This document shows, one piece after another, positions 7,791 to 17,600 of a DNA stretch of 64,000 nucleotides (the first letter of the stretch is position 1; the number at the start of each line of letters is the position of its first letter). The translations under genes were made by a program, and so were the position numbers. This stretch comes from Planctomycetaceae bacterium. GTDB lineage: Bacteria; Planctomycetota; Phycisphaerae; SM23-33. The DNA is taken from positions 1 through 64,000 of the forward strand of contig JAJFVE010000019.1 of NCBI GenBank assembly GCA_021371965.1, read 5' to 3'. A model generated the notes under the pieces. The model was not told the origin of the DNA. It made no database searches and saw only the letters and a list, made by a program, of their open reading frames with translations.

Positions 7791-9898
7791 AAGCGGCGAC
7801 GCTCAGGCGATGGTTGACGCGCACGGCCGTCGCGGCCGCGGGCGCTGCGGTGATGATGGCTGCGGCGATGGCCGTCACCTGGCGTGCCTTTCCGTTTCCG
7901 ATGGAACGGCTGGAGACGCTTCCGGCCAGCCCCCTGGTCAGCGACCGCAGCGGGCGGTGCCTGCTGCAACTGACGGCCGCCGACGAGCAGTGGCGTTTCC
8001 CCGTGCCGCTGGACCGCATGTCGCCCTGGCTGCTCAAGGCTACCGTCGCCGCGGAGGACAAGCGGTTCTACGAACATCATGGCGTGGACGTTCTGGCCGC
8101 CTTGCGGGCGCTGCGTCAGAACCTTACCGCCGGCCGCACCGTCTCGGGCGCCAGCACGCTGACGATGCAGATTTGCCGGATGACCGAGGCCCGCCCGCGC
8201 ACGTTCTGGTCCAAGAGCATTGAGGCATTCCGCGCGATGCAGTTGGAATCGCGGCTGTCGAAGGACGACCTGCTCTGTGCGTACCTCAACCGCGCGCCGT
8301 ACGGGCGGAACTTCTGCGGCGTCGAGGCCGCGGCGCAGGCATACTTCGGCCGCGGCGCATCGCAACTCAGCCTGGGCCAGTCGGCACTGCTGGCGGGCTT
8401 GCCGCAGTCGCCAGGCCGATTCCGCCCGGACCGCTACCCCGCCGCGGCGCTGGCGCGGCGGCAGTACGTGTTGGGCCGGATGCTGGCCCTGGGCAGCATC
8501 ACGGCGGGGCAGCACCGCCAGGCCGTCAGTGAGCCGGTGGCTCTTAGCTGCCCCGAGCCCGGCACCATCGCCTTCCACGCGGCGCAGCTGGCCCTGGCGC
8601 AGCGTCCCGAGGGCGGGCGAACCACCATCGACTTGCCGCTCCAGGAAGAAGTCTTGCGCATGGTGCAGGCCCACACGCCCTCGCTGCCGCCGCAGTCGGA
8701 TATCTCGGTGGTCGCGATCGACTTGTCCGGCGGCGAAATCCGCGCGCTGATCGGCTCGGCCGATGCGGACAACCCGCGCGGCGGGCAGGTCTGCGGCGCC
8801 ACGGCCTGGCGCAGCCCCGGATCCGCGCTCAAGCCGTTCGTCTACGCCGCCGCGTTTGAGGCCGCCCGCGCCGATGCCGACACGCTCGTCTATGACGTGC
8901 CCATCGAACGCAGCGGCTGGGCGCCGCACAACTTCGACGGCACGTTTCGCGGCGGCGTCCGCGTGGCCGAGGCGCTGCGCGAATCGCTCAACGTGCCCGC
9001 TATCCTCGTCGCCGAGCAGATCGGCATGGACCGCTGCGAGGGGTTGATGAAGGCCGCAGGCGTGGTCTTTCGTGACGGGCGGGCGAGCCACGGCGGGTTG
9101 GCGACTGTTGTTGGCGGCGTCGAGGTGCGGCTGCTCGATCTGACCAACGCCTATGCGACGATCGGGCGCGGCGGGGTCTATCGCCATGCGGTGCTGTTTG
9201 CGGATTCGGACGCCGGGGAGCATGGGCGAGACGCCCATGCCACACCAGAGCATGGGCGGGACGCCCATGCCACACCAGAGCATGGGCGGGACGCCCATGC
9301 CACGGGGATCCGCGCGATGAGCGTTGATGTGTGCGCGGCGCTGGATGAAATCCTCTCCACGGCGAGCCGCTGTCCGGCGGGCATGGAAGACCGCCCGGCC
9401 GACGCGATGCCCTGGTTCATGTGGAAGACCGGCACCAGCAGCGGCCGGCGCGACGCATGGGCGCTGGGGCACAACGGCCGCTACGCCGTCGGCGTATGGG
9501 TCGGCCGCTTCAGCGGCGGCGGCAGCGAGGGGTTCGTCGGGGCCAAGGCGGCCGAGGTGCTTCTGGCACGGCTCTTTGACTGCCCGCTTATACGGAGCGC
9601 GCACCCCACGGCGGCGCCGCGACGCTGGGTTGTCATGCACCCGCTGGACAAACCGGCCGAGGCGGCCGCCCCCGTGCATATCGTCTATCCGGCCCAGGAT
9701 GCGACGTTCATCGCCCTGGGCGGCCGGGCCGTCATCAACGTGCAGGCCAATCAGGCGCGGGAGCTTCATTGGTTCCTGGATTCGCGATTGCTGCCCCAGC
9801 GACAGGCCCCCCGCCTGACTTTGCCCGCAGGTCAGTACGAGTTGCGATGCGTGACCGCCGACGGCCAGGCATCGGCGGTGCGATTTCGCGTGCAGTAA
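7787..9898 (+). CDS. pbpC: Penicillin-binding protein 1C
   Basis: Bifunctional peptidoglycan glycosyltransferase/transpeptidase. It starts with GTG at 7787 (GTGA overlap with the upstream stop), giving 703 residues that begin VKAATLRRWLTR and one membrane anchor. The GT51 domain has the catalytic EDKRFYEHHG (E90) and SGASTLTMQ. The transpeptidase motifs are S346-x-x-K349 (SALK), S400-L-N and K547-T-G. A beta-rich C-terminal domain (about 610-703) fits the PbpC C-terminal family. Oddity: residues 478-507 are three tandem copies of EHGRDAHATP, encoded by a dispersed palindromic repeat inserted in frame between the SLN and KTG motifs. Pairing with alpha-2-macroglobulin is typical. Confidence 0.94.
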   Translation: MKAATLRRWLTRTAVAAAGAAVMMAAAMAVTWRAFPFPMERLETLPASPLVSDRSGRCLLQLTAADEQWRFPVPLDRMSPWLLKATVAAEDKRFYEHHGVDVLAALRALRQNLTAGRTVSGASTLTMQICRMTEARPRTFWSKSIEAFRAMQLESRLSKDDLLCAYLNRAPYGRNFCGVEAAAQAYFGRGASQLSLGQSALLAGLPQSPGRFRPDRYPAAALARRQYVLGRMLALGSITAGQHRQAVSEPVALSCPEPGTIAFHAAQLALAQRPEGGRTTIDLPLQEEVLRMVQAHTPSLPPQSDISVVAIDLSGGEIRALIGSADADNPRGGQVCGATAWRSPGSALKPFVYAAAFEAARADADTLVYDVPIERSGWAPHNFDGTFRGGVRVAEALRESLNVPAILVAEQIGMDRCEGLMKAAGVVFRDGRASHGGLATVVGGVEVRLLDLTNAYATIGRGGVYRHAVLFADSDAGEHGRDAHATPEHGRDAHATPEHGRDAHATGIRAMSVDVCAALDEILSTASRCPAGMEDRPADAMPWFMWKTGTSSGRRDAWALGHNGRYAVGVWVGRFSGGGSEGFVGAKAAEVLLARLFDCPLIRSAHPTAAPRRWVVMHPLDKPAEAAAPVHIVYPAQDATFIALGGRAVINVQANQARELHWFLDSRLLPQRQAPRLTLPAGQYELRCVTADGQASAVRFRVQ
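9218..9303 (+). repeat. Three tandem 30-bp palindromic units inside pbpC
   Basis: Units start at 9218, 9248 and 9278. Each contains a 9-bp stem GCATGGGCG / CGCCCATGC around a 3-nt loop. Relatives are found outside genes at 29763-29816 and 56398-56447. Here they are translated in frame as EHGRDAHATP. Confidence 0.9.
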
Positions 9899-9969
9899 AA
9901 CGTGCGCACCGTGGGTCAGGCTCACGGCGGCTGGGAAACGGCCGCCATGTCACCCGTTACTCATGGGGC
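9899..9969. other. Short intergenic space between convergent genes, with one hairpin
   Basis: Between the pbpC stop and the stop of the minus-strand operon. GGCGGC and GCCGCC (about 9927-9947) can pair around a 9-nt loop. There is no T-tract, so it is at best a weak terminator. Confidence 0.35.
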
Positions 9970-12900
9970 TCACTTGCTCTCTTTGGGCGGGGGCGGGGCC
10001 ACGTAGCCTTTGGGGCGGGCGAAGATGGGCAGATAGCGGTAGTAGACTTCCAAGGTCAGCGTGCCCAGGACGGTGGTGTACACGCGGCCGCCGAGGCGGC
10101 TGTGCTTGTCCTTGGGGTCCCAACTGCCCTTGAGGTCGCCGTCCTTGTTCTGCAGCGATAGCAGTCGGGACTGCATCTTGTGGTTCCACGCGGCCCAGGT
10201 TTCATTCTGCAACTGCGCCAGGCACAGGGCGGTGTAGTACCAGAGATAGAAGTCGTCGCGGCCGAGCAGGTCGTTGCGACCCTTGCCGGGCTCGAAATGC
10301 AGCAGATATTCGCCCAGTTCTTTTTGCTGGGCGTCTGAAAGCTTCTGTCCGAGCAGGATTCTGCAGAATGCGGCCTCGGCCGACATCGCCGGCTGGGGGA
10401 TGCGGTCGGTGTATCCGGTCAGGGCCCGCTGGGGGGTGCGGCTGGCGACGCTGTCGAGCCATCGCAGGGCGCCCCACATGGTGGCGTCGGGCACCTTGAT
10501 GCCGAGGTGCTTGATGCTGTACAGCGACATCACCTGCCAGCCGAAGATGCTCGTGTCGCCCTCGTCGCCGGGGCGATAGCGCCACCCGCCGGTCTGAGGG
10601 TTCTGCGCGGCGATCGTGAATCGCACCGCCCGCATGGCGGGTTGGCGATACAAATCTTCGTTAGTCATGACGGCCGCCTCGACCATCGCCAGCGTGGCCA
10701 TGCCATGGTCGTACATGTCGCCATCGCCGCGCATCCCGCCGTCGGCGGCTTGATGCGCCGCCAAGTACGCCAGCGACTTGCGAACGGTTTCCTGGTAGGG
10801 TCCGGCTTTGGCCGGCGTGGCGTCGGTGGCCAGGAAGCACAGCGTGGCCAGGCCCGTCAGGGCCATGTCATGATCGCTGGGCTTGTTCTGTCCGGGCTTG
10901 GGCCCGCCGGTGAAGTGCGTCCAGCGACCATCGGGCTCCTGGCAGCGGGCCAGGAAGTTCAGCGCCGCGGCGACGGCCGCCTCGGTCGTCGCCGAACCGC
11001 CCATGATCTCGACGTTCTGCTTGCGGACTTCTTCCTTGCGTTGACCCAACGCCTGCGGCTGGGGAAGGGCCTCGGGCGCCGGTTTGAACTCGGGCATGGT
11101 GATCGACGTATTGATCGCCACGGCGTCGCCGGCCTCGCCCGAGGCGGAACGCCCGCCACTGCCAACGGCCTGAGCCATCGAGCCGGCCCCGCCGACGTTG
11201 GAGGCCACCGCCGCACCGCTGACATCCTGCACGGTGCTGCCGCTGCCGGAAGGACCGCCGCCTGTGGCGACCGGTCCGGCAAGGGCACCGGGGCGGTCCA
11301 CCCCAGGCATCGGCCGACCTTCGGCGCCTGTGACGCCGCCGGCAGGACCTTTGACGGTTGACACAACTGGCGCGCCGCCAGCCGGAGCGGCGCTGTTGCC
11401 GACGCCCACGCTCTCGCCCACGCTCTGTTCAAGCGACGGGCGCCCGCCCGTGTCGGTAGCTGAGATGGTCGAGCCCGCCCGCGCGGCGCCTGCCTGGGCG
11501 GCTGGCGCTGCACCGGAGACGGCGCCCGTGGGCAGCGTGCTCTGGGGCCCACCGGTCTGCTGGCGAGCCGCAGCCGTGCCGGTTCCGCCCGGGACCCCGG
11601 GGCCAACGGCGGTTTCGGTCGAACGCACCGGTCCACCCCCGCCGATGGCGCCGGGCACTCCGACATTCACGGGGCCTTCGCGAACTACCGGGCCGACAAA
11701 GGTTCCGGCTTGAACGTCGCTGCCGAGTTCCTGTCCAACGCGGCCGCCGGCGTTGCCTTCAATCACGGCCGTGGACGAACCGCCCACGCCCTTGGCCGGA
11801 ACGCCTAAGGCGCCGGTACCGACCTCGCCGGGACCTTTCGAGGTTCCCGCCGACCCGGCGTTGGCAAGCTGCTGATTGCTGATCTTCTCGCCGCCGCCTT
11901 GCCCTGCGGAGGGCATGGCCTCGGGGTTGCCCTTGATGCGACGGCCGCCTGCCAGGGTGCTAGGCAGTCCCGGTTGCATCTGCGGCGTGCCGGGCAGACC
12001 TTCAAGGTGTGTGGAAACGTTCTGCTCGGCACTGGAGGCCTCCCCCGCGCGGCTGGCGCCGCTCTGCGCGGCGGCCATGGACGACCCACCCGCCTGCGCC
12101 GGCACTTGCGAGACCTCGACGGTCCGCGCCGCGCCGGCAGCCTGCGATGTCTCGCCGGCGAGCCTGGCGTTAGGAGCGGCCTGGCTGACGCCGGCAGCCT
12201 TGACGGCATTCTCGGCAGCCGCGACGCGCTGCGCCTCGATCGAGCCGGCCTTGGCGTCGATCTGCTTGTTGGCGATCTCGGCGGAGGGCTTGACGGCATT
12301 TTCGGCGGCGGTGGGTTTGGCCTGCCACGCCTGGGCGTCGGGGGCCATCTGCTTAAGTTCGGCCTTGGCAGCCTGCACTTTGCGGTCGGCCATTTCCGCC
12401 TGGGCTTTGGCCTCCGGCGTCTGGGCCATTTCTGCCTTGGGCCGCTGATCGGTCTTGGGCTTGTTTTCGTTCTGCTTGAACTGGTTCTGCTGGTTCTGTT
12501 TAGCCAATTGGGGCGACTGAACCTCAGTCTTGACCTGGGTCTTGACGAGTTCTTCGGCGCTCTTTTTGACTTCTTCCTTGGGCTTCTCAAGTTCGCGGGG
12601 CTTGGGCTGCTCCTGGGTCTTGGGTGTTTCCACGGTAGGCGTCTTGGGCGGCGGGGTCTTGGGCTTGGGCGTCTCGATCTTTTCGGGCTGCTTGATCGGA
12701 TCGGGAATCGGCAGCGGCGTGTTCTGCTTGCGCGACTCCTGCATGACCTGCAGTTCCGGAGCGCTGCGGAGATTGACCGTCGGTGCCTCACGGACGACTT
12801 CGGCCATCGGAATGATCACGGTCACCTGGGTGATCCGCGTGAAGAGGATCAGGATGATGTGTGCCAACAGCGCCAGCACCACGCCCTTCTGGATCGGGCT

Positions 12901-13137
12901 CATCCAATTGGCATGCTTCTTGGGCAGGAGGTAAAGCCCCACGCCCAGCATCGCCAGGAAGATCGCCACCATGATCCAGATGTGCATGATGCGCTCTTTG
13001 AACGCCGCGTCGCCGATCTCGGAAGAGTGCGAGATCCAGAACCATGCCCCGAAAACGACGACGGCGACGGCCAGCGTGCCCATCATCGCGGCCGCAAAGA
13101 TCGACCAACTGAACTGGGTTTTGTTCTTCTGGCTCAC
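9970..13137 (-). CDS. TonB-like membrane protein with C-terminal terpenoid-cyclase-like toroid
   Basis: 1055 residues. Three hydrophobic segments lie near the N-terminus (about 12-35, 49-67, 84-104). A Pro/Lys/Glu-rich stretch of TonB type (about 140-215, many KPxxPKT elements) follows, then a long Gly/Ala/Ser-rich linker to about residue 700. The C-terminal domain (about 715-1035) has alpha-hairpin repeats with LARCQEPDGRW, YLAAHQAADGGM and IAAQNPQTGGWRYRPG, as in the prenyltransferase/squalene-cyclase repeat fold. The catalytic DxDD of squalene cyclases was not seen. It follows exbB and exbD in the same operon, which supports a TonB role. Whether the toroid binds protein, lipid or peptidoglycan cannot be told from sequence. 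Confidence 0.8.
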   Translation of the reverse strand: MSQKNKTQFSWSIFAAAMMGTLAVAVVVFGAWFWISHSSEIGDAAFKERIMHIWIMVAIFLAMLGVGLYLLPKKHANWMSPIQKGVVLALLAHIILILFTRITQVTVIIPMAEVVREAPTVNLRSAPELQVMQESRKQNTPLPIPDPIKQPEKIETPKPKTPPPKTPTVETPKTQEQPKPRELEKPKEEVKKSAEELVKTQVKTEVQSPQLAKQNQQNQFKQNENKPKTDQRPKAEMAQTPEAKAQAEMADRKVQAAKAELKQMAPDAQAWQAKPTAAENAVKPSAEIANKQIDAKAGSIEAQRVAAAENAVKAAGVSQAAPNARLAGETSQAAGAARTVEVSQVPAQAGGSSMAAAQSGASRAGEASSAEQNVSTHLEGLPGTPQMQPGLPSTLAGGRRIKGNPEAMPSAGQGGGEKISNQQLANAGSAGTSKGPGEVGTGALGVPAKGVGGSSTAVIEGNAGGRVGQELGSDVQAGTFVGPVVREGPVNVGVPGAIGGGGPVRSTETAVGPGVPGGTGTAAARQQTGGPQSTLPTGAVSGAAPAAQAGAARAGSTISATDTGGRPSLEQSVGESVGVGNSAAPAGGAPVVSTVKGPAGGVTGAEGRPMPGVDRPGALAGPVATGGGPSGSGSTVQDVSGAAVASNVGGAGSMAQAVGSGGRSASGEAGDAVAINTSITMPEFKPAPEALPQPQALGQRKEEVRKQNVEIMGGSATTEAAVAAALNFLARCQEPDGRWTHFTGGPKPGQNKPSDHDMALTGLATLCFLATDATPAKAGPYQETVRKSLAYLAAHQAADGGMRGDGDMYDHGMATLAMVEAAVMTNEDLYRQPAMRAVRFTIAAQNPQTGGWRYRPGDEGDTSIFGWQVMSLYSIKHLGIKVPDATMWGALRWLDSVASRTPQRALTGYTDRIPQPAMSAEAAFCRILLGQKLSDAQQKELGEYLLHFEPGKGRNDLLGRDDFYLWYYTALCLAQLQNETWAAWNHKMQSRLLSLQNKDGDLKGSWDPKDKHSRLGGRVYTTVLGTLTLEVYYRYLPIFARPKGYVAPPPPKESK

Positions 13138-13174
13138 CTGATTATGTTATCTTTCCGGCAACGCCACGCAGCGG

Positions 13175-13618
13175 TTACTTTTGGACCATATCGGCGGGAA
13201 CCAAGTACGCGATCTTTGCCTTGTTGATGCCGGCCTCGTGGGCCTTCTCGACAACCTTGGCGAAGTACTCGTGGAGCGACTCGCGGTCGGCTCGGATGAG
13301 GAACTCGCGGTCGGGGTCCGCCTTGGCCATTTCGGCCAGCACCGGCACGATGGCGGCATACCCATCGGCGTATTCGCCATACTTCTTGGCGCCGATCTTG
13401 ACGGCGCCGTCGCGGCTGATGTTGATGACCGTGTCTTTAGGCTGTGCCGACAGCGGGGCCGCAGATTCGCTGCCGGGCAGTTGCACGCTCTGGTCGCGCT
13501 CGGTGCGCGCCATCGTGGTGGCCACCAGGAAGAAAATCAGCAGCAGGAAGACCATGTCGATCATCGGCGTCATGTTGATCGATGATTCATCTTCGTGCTG
13601 GTTATCGATGACTTTCAT
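13175..13618 (-). CDS. exbD: ExbD/TolR-type biopolymer transport protein
   Basis: 147 residues with the classic layout: short cytoplasmic N-terminus, one membrane helix (MIDMVFLLLIFFLV) carrying the proton-path aspartate D21, and a periplasmic domain. With ExbB it forms a proton-driven motor of the inner membrane. It lies between exbB (12 nt upstream) and the TonB-like gene, so the three form a transduction module. ExbD and TolR cannot be separated by sequence alone. Confidence 0.92.
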   Translation of the reverse strand: MKVIDNQHEDESSINMTPMIDMVFLLLIFFLVATTMARTERDQSVQLPGSESAAPLSAQPKDTVINISRDGAVKIGAKKYGEYADGYAAIVPVLAEMAKADPDREFLIRADRESLHEYFAKVVEKAHEAGINKAKIAYLVPADMVQK

Positions 13619-13630
13619 GGGTGTCTTCCT

Positions 13631-14596
13631 TTACGCCAGCGCGGGCACGACGACGACGCCCTTGCACTTGGGGCACAGGCCTTTCTTACCCGCCCGGTCG
13701 GCGGGAACCCGCAGGCCCTTGCCGCAGGCATTGCACTTGAACTCAATGGGCGCCAACTCGTGGGCATCCTCGTCGCCGGAGAGGTAGTGCTCGGCGAACT
13801 CGATCGAGGCGCTGTTGAGCCCGGCCACGATCGACTCGATCTTGCCGCGGAAGTAGTAGTAGAAGGTCAGCGTCGGGATGGCCACCAGCAGGCCCGCGTA
13901 CGTCGTGACGAGGGCTTCATAGATGCCTGTGGCCAATTTCGACGCATCACCCGTGCCGGCGCGGGCGGTGATCTCGAAAGCCGTGATCATGCCCGTGACG
14001 GTTCCAATCAGCCCCAGCATGGGGGCCACCGCCGCCACCGCAAAAAGCATCTGCATGTTTTTGCGTAGCTTGTGTATTTCGCCGGCGGCGGCGTCCTCGA
14101 TGGCTCGCTCGACAGACTCCTCGCCCTTTTTGAGCTTCGCTATGCCGGCCGCCAGCACGCGGCTGATCGGGCAGTCCCACGACTGGCAAAACTCCATGCC
14201 CTTGGAGCGGTCATCGGTGACGGGATTGAACGCCGCCTTGAGCTTGTCCAGGAAGCCCTTGGGGATGATCGCCCGGCGGCGCAGGGCCACCAGTCGCTCA
14301 ATGATCAGCGCCAAGCCAAAGACGCTGCTTAGACCGATGGGGATCATGAAGAAGCCCCCTCGTATAAACAACTCGTAATGCGTCATCTGCGGCGCCGCCG
14401 GCTGCGAGGTGACGGTCGTCTTGGCCGGACCGGCCGGCTGTGCGGCGGCGCCAGCCACGGCGGGCTTGGCGGCGGTGCGGGCGGCCTGGGCCTGCGCGTC
14501 CGAAGGCCTGAACATGGCCGTCGCGACGATGGCCAATACGGTTGTCGCCAGCAGCCACATTGGCGGTTTCTTTTGCAGCAAGGGGCTAGTAATCAT
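13631..14596 (-). CDS. exbB: ExbB/TolQ-type proton channel with C-terminal zinc ribbon
   Basis: 321 residues. An N-terminal hydrophobic segment and an Ala/Pro-rich stretch precede the MotA/TolQ/ExbB core, which includes the pore motif GLIGTVTGM. Unusual tail: C288-x-x-C291 and C308-x-x-C311 with LRVPADRAGKKG between them, a small zinc-ribbon-like domain of a kind often seen in planctomycetes. The ribbon would face the cytoplasm. The operon order is TPR gene, exbB, exbD, TonB-like gene. Confidence 0.92.
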   Translation of the reverse strand: MITSPLLQKKPPMWLLATTVLAIVATAMFRPSDAQAQAARTAAKPAVAGAAAQPAGPAKTTVTSQPAAPQMTHYELFIRGGFFMIPIGLSSVFGLALIIERLVALRRRAIIPKGFLDKLKAAFNPVTDDRSKGMEFCQSWDCPISRVLAAGIAKLKKGEESVERAIEDAAAGEIHKLRKNMQMLFAVAAVAPMLGLIGTVTGMITAFEITARAGTGDASKLATGIYEALVTTYAGLLVAIPTLTFYYYFRGKIESIVAGLNSASIEFAEHYLSGDEDAHELAPIEFKCNACGKGLRVPADRAGKKGLCPKCKGVVVVPALA

Positions 14597-14635
14597 GGAT
14601 ACTCCTGCGCTTGGGTCTGAGCTCTTTGACGCACG

Positions 14636-17600
14636 TTAGGGGTTTTGGTTCGCGCCGGGCAGATTATCCAGGCGTTTTTTCGCAAGGGCGGTGCTGTCCT
14701 GGTCTTTATACTTTTCCGCGCACGTGGTGTACTGCGCGCGGGCCTCGTCGTACTGCTTGAGATATTCAAACGCCCTGCCGGCCTCGTACAACGCCTTGCA
14801 CGACCACTGAGGGTACGCGTAGACAATGTCCACCTTCAGCAGCTCCCGCGCCGCCTCGGCGTACTTGGCCTGGGCAAAATAGCACTCGCCGATCTGGAAC
14901 TGCGCCCGCGCGGCAGTCTCGCCGTTGTGTGCCTCGATCACGGCGGTGTACCACGTGCGGGCATCGTCGTACTTCTTCTGGTTTTCCATCGCCCAGCCGA
15001 TGCCGAACCGCGCGAGATATCCGTACTCGTTGCCTTTGTGCTTGTCGAGGAAGTCCTGGTAGGTCGCCGCCGAGGCTTTGTAGTTGCCGTTGGTGGCCTG
15101 CACCTCACCCAACTTCAGCCGCGCGACCGGGACCAGCTTGTCGTTTTCGAACTTCTTGATCAGGGTGGTATAGTGTTCCTCAGCCTTGTCCAGTTCGCCC
15201 GCGGCCGTGCAGGCCACGCCGGCCTGGTACATTGCGGCGGGCACCAGGTCGTTGTCGGGATACGTCTTGAGAAATTCGGCGAAGGCCTTGGCGCACTTGG
15301 AGGGTTCGGACATCTCGTTGTAGCACAGCCCCAGGCGGTACTGGGCGATGGCCTTTGTCTTTGCGTCGGCGCTGCGGTCGGCGAGAACCTTTTCGGCCAG
15401 AGCGGCCGCTTCGGAGAACTTCTTGTCAAGGCAGAGCAGTTCGGCCAGTTCTGTCCGCGTCGGCGAGATCAGCTTGCTGCCGGGGAACTGCGAGAGCAGT
15501 TGCTTGTACGCGGTGACGGCCTTGGCGTTGTCCTTGGCGGCGCGCTGCGACCAGGCCAGGTTGTACAGCACCACGTCGCTGACGCTTTGCTTCTTGTCAG
15601 CTAGTGCGTTGAATATCTCGATAGCCTCGGCATGCTTGTTGCTCTTGGCCAGGCATTCAGCCAGCATGAACCTGGCTTCATTCACCCGCGGCGAGGAGTC
15701 ATACGAACTGATGAACGTCTTGAGGAGCTTGATGGCCTCGTCAGTCTTGCCGGATTCCTTGGCGCAGATGCCCTGCTGCAGCGCCGCGTCGGCGGCCAAG
15801 GCGTCCTTGGGATAATCCGCCACGAGTTTGCCAAATCGTGCCGCGGCCGCGTCGTACTTCTTGGCGTCGAAGTCGATCCATCCCAGCAGGAACATTGCCG
15901 CCGGGAGCACATCAGCCGGGGCTTTGGCCTTGGGGTCGAGCACCTTGTTCAGGGCGTCGGCGGCCTTGTCGGACTGCTTGAGCTTCTGGTAGGCCAACTG
16001 CCCGTACGCCAGCAGCGATCGGGCCACCCACGGCGAGCCCAGCGGCTGATCGATGAGCGTCGCCAGAGTCTTCTCGGCCTTGTCGGTATGACCGGCGCGG
16101 CTGTGGGAAAGCCCCAGCTTGAACGTCGCTTCCTCCTTGAGCGTGCCGCCCGAGGCGATGTACGTCTCGAGCGACTTGGCGGCCGGGGCGTACTGCTGCA
16201 ACTGGATCTGTGCGTCGCCGAGATAGAACGCGGCTTCGCGCAGGTTCTCATCCTTGGCCGCGGCGGCGTCGGCCGCGATCGGCGCCAGGATCGTGGCGGC
16301 CTTTTTGTAGTCGCCGGCCAGGAACGCACACTGCCCCAACCGCAGCGACAGCCGCTGCTGGCGGGCGCCCTGGGCCCCGGCCATGAGCTTCTCGAAAAGC
16401 TTCGCCGCGTCGGCATGCTTGCTCATCAGGAAGAGGTTCTCGGCCGAGAGCTCGGTCGTCGGGGTCGTGACAGATGAGGCCGGTCCTTTGAGAATCTTCT
16501 CGCACAGCGTGTTGCTGGCGTCGAACTGCGTGAGCTTGTGCAGGCAGAACGCCTGGCGATACATCGCGTCGGGCGCCTGGGCGTGGCCAGAGTTCTTCTC
16601 GGCAAACGACGCGAATTCCTTGGCCGCCACTTCGAACTGCCCCATCTCCATGGCGCACAGGGCGGCGTCGAACTGAATGGCCGGGAGATTCTCCGGCGGC
16701 GGGGTCATCGCCGCCAGCTTGAGCAGCGCCTGCCGCGCCGCGTCGTGCTTCTTCTCGGTCATGTCGCACTGCGCCAGCCAGTACGCGGCCTTGCGCGAGC
16801 GCTGCGGGTCATTCGCGACGACCTGCTCGAGCATCTTGCGCGCATCGGCAATCTGGCCCGCGCCAAGCTGCGCCAGGCCCAGTTGCAGGCGCGCGGCCGG
16901 AGCGTACGAGTCGGAGCCGTACTTGCTGACGGCGGTGCTCAATTCGGTCACCGCGTCGGCGAACTTGCCGGCCTTGTACAGCGCCAGGCCCAGGCTGTAA
17001 TAGCCTTCGCCCTTGCGGGGGTCTGGGGCGATCTTGAGGAAGCTGCGGTACTGCTCGGCGGCGCCGTCGAGCTTGTTCTGATTCTCCATCGCCTGGCCCA
17101 GCAGCAGCGTGGCGTCAGCGGCGTAGGAGGAGCTCTTGTTGTCGGAGATGAACTTGCCCAGGGTCTTTTCACTGCCGGCGTAATCCTTCAGAGCCGACTG
17201 CGAGCAGGCCATGAAGTATTCGGCGGCGCCTTTGCGGCTGCTGCCGGAAAAGTCCTTGAGGAACTTCTCGCACGCCGCCAGCGAGTCCTTGGGCCGCTCC
17301 AGCAGAAACAGCACCTGCGCGCGGTTCAGCGCCGCCAGCTCGGCGTGCTTGCTCTTGGCGTGGTTTTCCAGCAGATCGTCGAAGGCAGCCAGGGCCTGTT
17401 CATTCTGCTTGGTCGCCAGCAGGCAGTGCCCCAGCACGGCCAGCGCCTCGTCGCGCTGCGAGAACTTCTTGTCCTTGACCAGCTCGTTGAGGGCCTTGGC
17501 CGCCTCGGCGTACGCCGGGGGCTTGAGGCGATAGTGACACACGGCCAGACCGTAGCGGGCGGCCGAGGCCTTTTCGTGCGTGGGATACTTGGCCAGGAAT

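Noticed and set aside
9218..9303. Three regular 30-bp repeats as a CRISPR array
   Set aside because: The units are contiguous with no spacers and are translated in frame within pbpC; no cas genes are near.
2370..9898. Alpha-2-macroglobulin with PbpC as a novel system
   Set aside because: The pair is well known in many bacteria; only the in-frame repeat in pbpC is unusual.
7757..9925. 722-codon open frame on the minus strand
   Set aside because: Antisense to pbpC, which has all its catalytic motifs on the plus strand.
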